A stretch of 12,135 nucleotides of DNA from assembly GCA_004297865.1 (NCBI GenBank), contig SCSO01000441.1:1-12135 (forward strand), in the 5' to 3' direction. The notes beneath the pieces are model-generated. The model had not been told where the DNA came from, searched no databases, and saw only the letters and a list, made by a program, of their open reading frames with translations. Made by a program: the position numbers and the translations under genes. Position 1 is the stretch's first letter, and each line of letters begins with the position of its first letter. Shown here piece by piece: positions 6,216 through 12,135 of the stretch. This DNA comes from Legionella sp. Lineage in GTDB: Bacteria; Pseudomonadota; Gammaproteobacteria; Legionellales; Legionellaceae.

Positions 6216-6707
6216 ATGGCACGATACCTGACTACGGTTGAATTACAAAAAGAATCCATGAAATTTTCTGCGGGGCATACTACCATTTTTTCCGCCACTG
6301 AAAGAGAACCACTGCATGGCCATATGTACACGGTTTATTTGGCTTTAACCACCTGGGTTGAAGAAAACGGGATGACCTTTGACTATCGTTATTATAAAGA
6401 GCGAATTCACCTGCTCTGTCGCGAAGTCAACCAAATCTTTTTGATGCCGGAGTTCTCGCCCTTTTTGCAATACTCAGAAGATGAAAACTATTTGTACTTC
6501 ACCTTCAACCACAAAAAAATTCCTTTTTTACGTGAAGACGTGCGGTTGATGCCCATGACCAACATTACTGTAGAAGAATTATCTAGATGGTTTGTAAATG
6601 AACTCACCAAGGACGAAGAGGAGCTCAAAAAACACCGCATTGAGAAATTAGTGGTCAAAGTATTTTCAGCACCCGGCCAATCTGCCAGCCATGAATGGCA
6701 CAAATAG
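6216..6707 (+). CDS. PTPS/QueD-fold (COG0720) protein lacking the canonical catalytic residues
   Basis: This 163-residue 6-pyruvoyl/6-carboxy-tetrahydropterin synthase homologue keeps the zinc ligands His21 (FSAGH) and His34, His36 (LHGH). It also keeps Asp56 in the FDY motif and the NITVEELSRWF helix start. Compared with my recollection of E. coli QueD (about 121 residues), the active-site Cys four residues before HGH is Arg30, the catalytic Asp-His pair is Asn72-Gln73, and the pterin-anchoring Glu of the last strand is Ser151. An insertion of about 25-30 residues (around 79-112) also occurs in a longer COG0720 subgroup. It may therefore be a non-QueD pterin enzyme with a different mechanism, or a binding protein. 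It starts one base after midA and touches priA, near a pteridine reductase. The fold is secure; the function is open. Confidence 0.82.
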   Translation: MARYLTTVELQKESMKFSAGHTTIFSATEREPLHGHMYTVYLALTTWVEENGMTFDYRYYKERIHLLCREVNQIFLMPEFSPFLQYSEDENYLYFTFNHKKIPFLREDVRLMPMTNITVEELSRWFVNELTKDEEELKKHRIEKLVVKVFSAPGQSASHEWHK

Positions 6708-8890
6708 CAATGAAAACCATTTATCAGGTCTGTATTCCCCATACTCATCGTGATGCTTTTGATTACGAAATGGATGATGACTTACAACTTGCTATTGGTG
6801 CACGAGTTTGGGTCCCTTTTCGTCAACAAATTAAATTAGGGGTAGTCGTTAGCCAAGAACCCCCGCAAAAAGCAGGTATCGCTTTAAAAAGCATACGTTC
6901 CGTTATCGATTCAGAACCGGTATTTAGCCAAGAACTATTAACTTTATGCCGATGGATTAGTAATTATTACCAATCGCCTTTATCCGAAGTATTACCTTTA
7001 GCGCTCCCCAAAAAATATCGTTTGGGAGAAGCTTGTGAATTACCATTAACTGATTTTTATGAATTGGCGGTGTCTTTAGAAGAAGCTTTCGCGCTGGTGC
7101 CAGCACGTGCTAAAAAGCAAAGAGAATTAGTATTGTTTTTAAACCAAAACCCACAGCCCTTTGCAAAACAAGAACTAACGCAATTAGGATTTAACTCCAA
7201 TCAATTGTTAGCCTTAGTCTCAGCGAATGTCTTAAGACTTAGCCAACAGATCGCATTACCGATTAATCCCCTCACTTCACGAACACCTCCTCTAACTTTA
7301 AATCCTGAGCAAGCAGTTGCTGTTCACGCTATCTTGGAAAATTTACATCATTATCAATGTTTTTTATTACAAGGGGTCACTGGTAGCGGTAAAACTGAAG
7401 TGTATTTGCAAGTGATCGCGCAAGTTTTAGCACAAGATAAACAGGTGTTAGTGCTGGTCCCTGAAATTGGTTTAACACCCCAGTTATTAAAACGGTTTAC
7501 TGAACGTTTCAACCAACCGATTGCCGTAATTCATTCCAACTTAAATGAAAGTGAACGGCAAATTGCTTGGCAATTAGCCAAAGAAAATCGCGTCAAAATG
7601 GTAATTGGAACCCGTTCTTCGGTTTTTACTCCGATGCCCGCTTTAGGTTTAATTATTATCGATGAAGAACACGATACCTCTTTAAAACAAATGGAAGGTG
7701 TGCGTTATTCCGCTCGAGATACAGCCTTAATGCGCGCGCATCTGGCAAATATTCCCATTGTGTTAGGCTCCGCGACTCCTAGCTTGGAAAGTATTCATAA
7801 CTGCAAACAACACAAATACACGCGCTTACAATTGAATCATAAAGCCTTAACTTTGATTCCTTTGCATTATCAATTGATTGATTTACGAGCACAGGTTTTA
7901 AAGAATGGTTTAGCAGAACCTACTTTGAAAGTCATTGCCGAACATTTACAACAAGGTAATCAAGTCCTGGTTTTTATTAATCGCCGAGGTTTTGCTCCGG
8001 TTTTGCTTTGTCATCAATGCGGCTGGATGGCGGATTGTCGCGCTTGCGATAGTCATTTGACTTTGCATAAGCAATTAGGACAAATGATCTGTCATCATTG
8101 TGGTTTGAATCAAAAAAAACCAACTGAATGTTTAAGTTGTCGTAGCACAGAATTAATCCCTGTGGGTGCAGGCACCCAGCGTATCCATGAATTTTTAAGT
8201 GCAGAGTTTCCTCATACCTCCATCTTAAGAATTGATCGTGATGAAGCCAGTAAAAAAAATGCCTTGGCTGAGCATTTAGAAAAAATTAATCGCGGCGAAG
8301 CGCAATTAATTGTTGGCACGCAAATGCTGGCAAAGGGCCATCACTTTCCTCGCTTATCCTTAGTGGTTGTTTTAGATGCGGACGCGGGTCTTTATAATCA
8401 GGATTTTCGTGCATTAGAACATTTAGGCCAATTGCTGACTCAAGTGGCCGGCCGCGCAGGTCGTGCGGAACATCCGGGACAGGTCCTTATTCAAACACAT
8501 TTACCCAATCATCCTTTGCTCAATTTACTCATCCAACACGGCTATGATCAATTTGCTGAAGCTTTATTAACCACCAGACAGCAAGCCGAATTACCTCCTT
8601 TTCATTACATGGCAGTGATCCGTGCACAAGCGACGCAATCCAGTACGGTTTTAAAATTTCTGCATGCCACTAAAGATCAAATTCAATTGCCTTCAATCAC
8701 CGTGATGGGTCCCGCACCAGCACCGTTGCCGCGCAAAGCCAATCAATATCGTATGCAACTATTAGTGAAATCTTCCTCGCGCATGGCGCTCAAAAGCTCA
8801 TTGACGCAATTAAGAGAGTGGTTAACAATAAATAAACTAAGTAATGGCGTTCGTTGGAATGTGGACGTCGACCCAATGGATTTATCATGA
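6695..8890 (+). CDS. priA: Primosomal replication-restart helicase PriA
   Basis: PriA is the 3'-5' superfamily 2 helicase that recognises abandoned replication forks and reloads the replisome. The 731-residue product matches the usual length. The N-terminal DNA-binding domain includes FDYEMDDDLQLAIGARVWVPF. Walker A is GVTGSGKT at 227-234, the Walker B box is DEEH at 323-326, and GSATPSLES follows. The zinc module holds four CxxC-type pairs between Cys439 and Cys482. The C-terminal helicase motifs GTQMLAKGHHFP and QVAGRAGRAE are intact. The start is either the ATG at 6695 (13-base overlap with the pterin gene) or the ATG at 6710, which gives the more usual N-terminus MKTIYQVCIP; neither has a strong ribosome site. 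It is part of the midA operon. All key helicase and zinc residues are present, so it should be functional. Confidence 0.97.
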   Translation: MAQIAMKTIYQVCIPHTHRDAFDYEMDDDLQLAIGARVWVPFRQQIKLGVVVSQEPPQKAGIALKSIRSVIDSEPVFSQELLTLCRWISNYYQSPLSEVLPLALPKKYRLGEACELPLTDFYELAVSLEEAFALVPARAKKQRELVLFLNQNPQPFAKQELTQLGFNSNQLLALVSANVLRLSQQIALPINPLTSRTPPLTLNPEQAVAVHAILENLHHYQCFLLQGVTGSGKTEVYLQVIAQVLAQDKQVLVLVPEIGLTPQLLKRFTERFNQPIAVIHSNLNESERQIAWQLAKENRVKMVIGTRSSVFTPMPALGLIIIDEEHDTSLKQMEGVRYSARDTALMRAHLANIPIVLGSATPSLESIHNCKQHKYTRLQLNHKALTLIPLHYQLIDLRAQVLKNGLAEPTLKVIAEHLQQGNQVLVFINRRGFAPVLLCHQCGWMADCRACDSHLTLHKQLGQMICHHCGLNQKKPTECLSCRSTELIPVGAGTQRIHEFLSAEFPHTSILRIDRDEASKKNALAEHLEKINRGEAQLIVGTQMLAKGHHFPRLSLVVVLDADAGLYNQDFRALEHLGQLLTQVAGRAGRAEHPGQVLIQTHLPNHPLLNLLIQHGYDQFAEALLTTRQQAELPPFHYMAVIRAQATQSSTVLKFLHATKDQIQLPSITVMGPAPAPLPRKANQYRMQLLVKSSSRMALKSSLTQLREWLTINKLSNGVRWNVDVDPMDLS

Positions 8891-9282
8891 CAACTGCTAA
8901 AATTTCGATCAATCAAAAAACCTTTGACATAGCCTGGGGTGATATGGATGCCTTAGGTCATGTCAATAATGCGCGTTATTTTGACTATTTTCAGGAAGCA
9001 CGAATTGAATGGTTGCGAGACATCAATATTAGTATGACGGAAAAAACGGGACCGGTGGTTATTCATGTGGCTTGTACTTTTCTAAAACCGGTGATTTATC
9101 CGGCAACGGTAGTACTAAAAAGCAGTATTCATAGTTTAGGCAATTCCAGCATGATCATGGATCACGATTTGTATCAAGACGATGTCCTGATGGCGCAGGG
9201 CATGTGTAAAATTGTGTGGGTGGATTATGTGAAGCAGAAATCAATTGCTTTGCCAGAGAGTATTCGGGGTTTGTTTTTGTAG
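8887..9282 (+). CDS. Hotdog-fold acyl-CoA thioesterase (4HBT/YbgC-FadM type)
   Basis: This 131-residue single hotdog domain carries the 4HBT signature WGDMDALGHVNNARYFDYF near the N-terminus, in which Asp (of DALGHVNN) is the catalytic acid/base of YbgC- and FadM-like acyl-CoA thioesterases. The FLKPVIYPATVVLKSSI segment forms the following strands. Normal length is 130-140 residues. I chose the ATG at 8887 because it forms an ATGA overlap with the priA stop; the earlier in-frame ATG at 8854 would overlap priA by 37 bases and add residues not found in the family. The stop TAG at 9280 lies inside a perfect palindrome. It is the last gene of the operon. The substrate chain length cannot be predicted. 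Confidence 0.88.
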   Translation: MTTAKISINQKTFDIAWGDMDALGHVNNARYFDYFQEARIEWLRDINISMTEKTGPVVIHVACTFLKPVIYPATVVLKSSIHSLGNSSMIMDHDLYQDDVLMAQGMCKIVWVDYVKQKSIALPESIRGLFL

Positions 9283-9304
9283 GTTGGGTCACGACCCAAC
9301 CTAC
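9279..9304. repeat. Perfect palindrome of 26 bases between convergent operons
   Basis: Two 12-base arms (9279-9290 and 9293-9304; the right arm is the exact reverse complement) flank two bases; as RNA it would be an 11-base-pair stem with a CACG loop. The arm core is GGTTGGGTC/GACCCAACC, G+C-richer than the surroundings. The thioesterase stop TAG at 9280-9282 lies in the left arm. Position between convergent genes suits a bidirectional terminator. However, on neither strand does a T run follow the stem; the T-rich side lies before the stem on both strands (TTTGTTTTTG on +, a seven-T run on -). It therefore looks more like a dispersed palindromic repeat unit. Copies elsewhere cannot be checked here. 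Confidence 0.8.
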
Positions 9305-9319
9305 ATTTAAAAAAATTCC

Positions 9320-10114
9320 CTACACCGCAATCGGGGCCTTAATCGCCGGATGAAATTGATAATTCAGAAATTCAAAATCTTCAAAATGATAATCAAATAA
9401 TGAATTGGGTTTACGATTAATATGCAATTGGGGTGGGGGGAAAGGCTCTCTACTTAATTGCGTACGCGCTTGTTCTAAATGATTGAGGTACAAATGACAA
9501 TCGCCGCCCGTCCAGATAAATTCGCCCACTTCCAAACCGCTTTGCTGAGCAACCATGTGTGTCAAAAGTGAGTACGATGCAATATTAAAAGGCACCCCTA
9601 AGAAAACATCCGCTGAACGTTGGTACAGCTGACAGGATAATTGATTATTTGCGACATAAAATTGAAAAAGGGCATGGCAAGGCATTAACGCCATTTGATC
9701 TAGCTCGCCCACATTCCAAGCACTGACCAGTAAGCGACGAGAGTCCGGGTTACTCTTAATTTGTTTTAATAACTCACTCAGTTGATCCACTGAAGTGCCA
9801 TCAGGTTTTGGCCAACTACGCCATTGCTTACCATAGACCGGGCCTAAATTGCCTTCCGCATCAGCCCATTCATCCCAAATGCTCACCCCATTTTCTTTTA
9901 GGTAATTCACATTCGTATCGCCTTTTAAAAACCACAATAATTCATGAACAATACTACGCATGTGTAATTTCTTAGTAGTAACTAAAGGGAAACCTTCGCG
10001 CAAATTAAAACGCATTTGGTAACCAAAAACAGAAAGAGTACCCGTACCGGTACGATCTGTTTTTTCGGTGCCCTGTTCTAAAATATGTGCTAATAAATTC
10101 AGATAAGTTCTCAT
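9320..10114 (-). CDS. thyA: Thymidylate synthase ThyA
   Basis: ThyA converts dUMP and methylene-tetrahydrofolate to dTMP and dihydrofolate. The 264-residue product has the same length as the E. coli enzyme, and I can align it to my recollection of that sequence without gaps. Visible residues are Arg21 (DRTGTGT) for the phosphate, LLWFLKGDTN, IWDEWAD, GPVYGKQWR, the nucleophile Cys146 in MPCHALFQFYV, Arg166-region QLYQRSADVFLG, and PFNIASY. The C-terminus ends APIAV, as needed to close the active site. Its ATG overlaps the lgt stop by four bases (ATGA at 10111-10114), so translation is coupled to lgt, as is common in this gene neighbourhood. The dihydrofolate it releases must be re-reduced; no DHFR gene is in the window, though a pteridine reductase is. 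Confidence 0.98.
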   Translation of the reverse strand: MRTYLNLLAHILEQGTEKTDRTGTGTLSVFGYQMRFNLREGFPLVTTKKLHMRSIVHELLWFLKGDTNVNYLKENGVSIWDEWADAEGNLGPVYGKQWRSWPKPDGTSVDQLSELLKQIKSNPDSRRLLVSAWNVGELDQMALMPCHALFQFYVANNQLSCQLYQRSADVFLGVPFNIASYSLLTHMVAQQSGLEVGEFIWTGGDCHLYLNHLEQARTQLSREPFPPPQLHINRKPNSLFDYHFEDFEFLNYQFHPAIKAPIAV

Positions 10115-10881
10115 CGTCTAGTCCACCATAACCAAATGCCTAAAACTAACATGGGAATAGAAAGTAATTGTCCCATCGTTAACCAATCAAAAGCTAAATA
10201 ACCTAATTGCACATCAGGCTCCCGGAAACATTCTGCGATTAAACGACAAAATGCATAGCCTATTAAAAATACTGCAGAAACACGTCCGGTCGTTCGCGGT
10301 TTAGAGGCGTACCACCAAACTAAGATGAATAATAAAATACCTTCTAGACCGAATTCATATAATTGCGAAGGATGCCGAGGTTGATCATCGATTTGCGGAA
10401 AAACCATGGCCCAAGGCACATCGGTTACCCGTCCCCAAAGTTCTCCATTAATAAAATTACCAATACGTCCTGCAGCTAAACCTAAAGGAACCAAAGGTAC
10501 AGCAAAATCTGTCACCTCTAAAAAGGGTTTACCTATTTTGCGGGCAAACAACCAAATCGCAAGCATTGCGCCAATTAAGCCACCATGGAAAGCCATTCCC
10601 CCTTGCCAAATTTTGAAAAGCGATAAAGGTTCATGAATCAATTCCATGGTGTTATAAAACAGCATGTAGCCAATCCGGCCGCCTAAAATCAATCCTAAAG
10701 CCGCATAAAAGATAAGATCGCTAATTTGATCGGTAGTCCAATTCAATTTGTAATGTTTATTCCGCCAATAAGCTAAAAGCCAGGCCATCACAAAACCAAT
10801 TAAATACATCAACCCATACCAATGAATTTTTACTGGACCAATAGAAAAGGCGACCGGATCAAAATTTGGATAAGTAAACAT
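10111..10881 (-). CDS. lgt: Prolipoprotein diacylglyceryl transferase Lgt
   Basis: Lgt is the inner-membrane enzyme that adds diacylglycerol from phosphatidylglycerol to the lipobox Cys of prolipoproteins, the first step of lipoprotein maturation. The 256-residue protein has about seven membrane helices. Hallmarks are FHGGLIGA with His99, the Lgt signature GRIGNFINGELWGR at 138-151, HPSQLYE at 170-176 and RLIAECFREPD at 213-223. I chose the ATG at 10881: AAGGA at 10891-10895 lies 9 bases upstream, and the product begins at the usual FDPVAFSIGPVKIHWYG. A longer frame from 10992 would add 37 polar residues and overlap the TSUP gene. It lies 14 bases after the TSUP stop and overlaps thyA by four bases. 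Confidence 0.97.
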   Translation of the reverse strand: MFTYPNFDPVAFSIGPVKIHWYGLMYLIGFVMAWLLAYWRNKHYKLNWTTDQISDLIFYAALGLILGGRIGYMLFYNTMELIHEPLSLFKIWQGGMAFHGGLIGAMLAIWLFARKIGKPFLEVTDFAVPLVPLGLAAGRIGNFINGELWGRVTDVPWAMVFPQIDDQPRHPSQLYEFGLEGILLFILVWWYASKPRTTGRVSAVFLIGYAFCRLIAECFREPDVQLGYLAFDWLTMGQLLSIPMLVLGIWLWWTRR

Positions 10882-10890
10882 GGCGCTGAG

Positions 10891-10895
10891 TCCTT
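10891..10895 (-). promoter_or_regulatory. Ribosome binding site deciding the lgt start
   Basis: AAGGA on the minus strand, 9 bases upstream of the ATG at 10881 and directly next to the TSUP stop codon. It supports the 10881 start over the 10992 in-frame ATG, which lies deep within the TSUP gene. Confidence 0.6.
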
Positions 10896-11702
10896 TTAAA
10901 ATAACATCTTCGTTGCAGTAAGAATCAAAATGACAATAAAACCATATTTTAATTGCTTTATTGGTAATTTGTAATTTAATTTCGCACCCCAAGGGGCAAT
11001 TAAACTACTAGGAATGGCAACCCATAGCACCGCGGGCCAATACACATAACCCAAAGCAAAGGGTACAGAACGCATTTCTTGAAAACCAGTTAGCGTAAAA
11101 GCAATAGTGCCTACTACCGCTACAGTGAAGGTGCACAAATTGGAGACTGGCGCAATTTTTCTTACTTCTATCCCACAATAAGTAAGATAAGGAATAATCA
11201 ATACACCGCCACCTACACCTAACAAACCTGACTTTAAACCAATTAAAAAACTGACCAAACGATTGACCCAATTGGGGGGAAACCGTTCTGGATGCGCCAC
11301 ATGCATATCGGTTAACATTTTTAGGGCAATCAAGAAAAGAAAACAAGCAAAAATAATTTTCAACCAATACGTAGAGAGGAGGGTAGCCAATAAAGCACCA
11401 GCAATAGTGCCTAACGCAATACCTAGCCATAGTTTTTTAAACACCGGCCATAATACCTCCCCAAGTTTTAAATGAGCTCGTAAAGAAGATTGGGAAGTAA
11501 TAATCATCACTGCTAAGGAAGTACCTGCAGCAACATGCATAATAGCGTCTTCAGGAATGATATGACTATGTTGAAATAAAAAAACTAAACCAGGCACCAC
11601 GACCACACCGCCGCCTATGCCCAAAATGCCCGACATTAAACCAGCGAAGGCACCAATGAAGGCATAAATTGCACCATGTAATAGCATGTCTGCCATTATC
11701 AT
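10896..11702 (-). CDS. TSUP (TauE/SafE) family membrane permease
   Basis: This 268-residue inner-membrane protein has about eight predicted helices. It shows the internal duplication of the TauE/SafE family: a first glycine-rich repeat GILGIGGGVVVVPGL near residues 25-39 and a second GLLGVGGGVLIIPYL near 160-175. The first half also carries HVAAGTSLAVMIITSQSS, a conserved family stretch. Family members are proposed to move sulfur-containing or organic anions such as sulfite or sulfoacetate; this one's substrate is unknown. The ATG at 11702 overlaps the ptsP stop by four bases (ATGA, 11699-11702), and another ATG lies six bases later. It sits between ptsP and lgt, genes that are adjacent in E. 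coli. Operon membership is clear, but a shared role with lipoprotein or PTS regulation is not shown. Confidence 0.88.
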   Translation of the reverse strand: MIMADMLLHGAIYAFIGAFAGLMSGILGIGGGVVVVPGLVFLFQHSHIIPEDAIMHVAAGTSLAVMIITSQSSLRAHLKLGEVLWPVFKKLWLGIALGTIAGALLATLLSTYWLKIIFACFLFLIALKMLTDMHVAHPERFPPNWVNRLVSFLIGLKSGLLGVGGGVLIIPYLTYCGIEVRKIAPVSNLCTFTVAVVGTIAFTLTGFQEMRSVPFALGYVYWPAVLWVAIPSSLIAPWGAKLNYKLPIKQLKYGFIVILILTATKMLF

Positions 11703-12135
11703 GTTTGACCTACTCGGATTAGTCCCGCCAAACCTTCTTCTTCAAGTGCTTTTTGCAAATGCAACCTAATTTCCGCTGGATGTTCAAATTCTAAAACTTC
11801 CGCCAGGATTTTCCGAGCTGTCGCTATTGAAAAATTACGAATGAGCCATTTCACCCGCGGTAAACTCGCGGAGTTCATACTTAAGGTATCAAAACCCATA
11901 GCAATAAGTAGAATCACTGCTAAAGGATCACTGGCCATTTCCCCGCAGATACTCACTTCCACACCAGCTCCATGCCCCCCCTCTACCACACGCAAAAGCA
12001 TGCGCAACATCGCCGGATGTAAACTATCATACAATCCTGCGACTCGGGCATTGTTTCTATCCACTGCCAATAAATATTGTGTTAAATCATTACTACCTAC
12101 CGAAATAAAATCGACTCGTTTTGCCATTTCTCGAG
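11699..12135 (-). CDS. ptsP: PtsP (enzyme I-Ntr), C-terminal part, cut by the window edge
   Basis: The frame is open to the right edge, so only the last 145 or so residues are seen; a Met codon at 12127 is internal. The fragment is the end of the PEP-binding TIM barrel of enzyme I: VDFISVGSNDLTQYLLAVDR holds the Asn-Asp that bind PEP, and SICGEMASDP holds the catalytic Cys, followed by GFDTLSMNSASLPRVKWLIR. The gene context ptsP-(TSUP)-lgt-thyA points to EI-Ntr (with an N-terminal GAF domain, not visible here) rather than the sugar enzyme PtsI. EI-Ntr starts the nitrogen PTS phosphorelay to NPr and EIIA-Ntr in the cytosol. It is the first visible gene of the minus operon and overlaps TSUP by four bases. 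Confidence 0.92.
   Translation of the reverse strand, partial: REMAKRVDFISVGSNDLTQYLLAVDRNNARVAGLYDSLHPAMLRMLLRVVEGGHGAGVEVSICGEMASDPLAVILLIAMGFDTLSMNSASLPRVKWLIRNFSIATARKILAEVLEFEHPAEIRLHLQKALEEEGLAGLIRVGQT

Noticed and set aside
8854..8886. Longer thioesterase beginning at an ATG inside priA
   Set aside because: It adds 11 residues read in the wrong frame of priA, while the ATGA overlap at 8887-8890 gives the family's normal start.
10882..10992. N-terminal extension of Lgt by 37 residues
   Set aside because: It overlaps the end of the TSUP gene, encodes polar residues unlike any Lgt start, and the ATG at 10881 has a proper ribosome site.
11008..11430. 140-codon minus-strand frame within the TSUP gene
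   Set aside because: It is an out-of-frame shadow on the same strand with a Cys/Phe-rich composition and no recognisable domain; the TSUP frame explains the region.

Overview
This is a chromosomal, AT-rich window (roughly 40% G+C by eye) that is almost wholly coding. The gene content and order fit a gammaproteobacterium, with a Legionellales-type relative as my best guess. The linkage ptsP-lgt-thyA is classic for gammaproteobacteria. The ThyA aligns without gaps to my recollection of the 264-residue E. coli enzyme. PriA, MidA, Lgt and EI-Ntr are all full-type proteobacterial homologues. The taxonomic call is inference from gene order and composition only. No plasmid, phage, transposase, CRISPR, rRNA or tRNA signal was found. 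No gap between genes exceeds about 170 bases.

Layout. (1) Positions 2-1157, + strand: the C-terminal half of an NAD(P)-binding SDR fused to a DoxX-like membrane domain (cut by the window edge), followed by a DUF2269-type membrane protein. (2) Positions 3709 down to 1213, - strand: a three-gene operon encoding a YghA-like short-chain dehydrogenase, a zinc alcohol/formaldehyde-type dehydrogenase and a hemerythrin-like protein. This looks like a stress or aldehyde-handling module. (3) Positions 3878-4252, - strand: an orphan small secreted protein, followed by a weak terminator-like hairpin. (4) Positions 4318-9282: a FolM/PTR1-like pteridine reductase (-) is divergent, across only 19 bases, from a tightly packed + operon. 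That operon is midA, a COG0720 pterin-synthase homologue, priA, and a hotdog thioesterase. (5) Positions 12135 down to 9320, - strand: ptsP (C-terminal part), a TauE/SafE (TSUP) permease, lgt and thyA. These four genes are linked by 4-base ATGA overlaps or a short gap. A perfect palindrome of 26 bases sits between the two convergent operons and contains the stop codon of the thioesterase gene.

How the genes relate. The most interesting neighbourhood is the pterin/folate one: a pteridine reductase, a PTPS/QueD-fold protein that keeps the zinc histidines but has lost the catalytic Cys, Asp-His and the pterin-anchoring Glu, and (3 kb away) thymidylate synthase, which consumes methylene-tetrahydrofolate. 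The altered PTPS homologue is the strongest lead in the window. Otherwise the window is mainly ordinary housekeeping chromosome.
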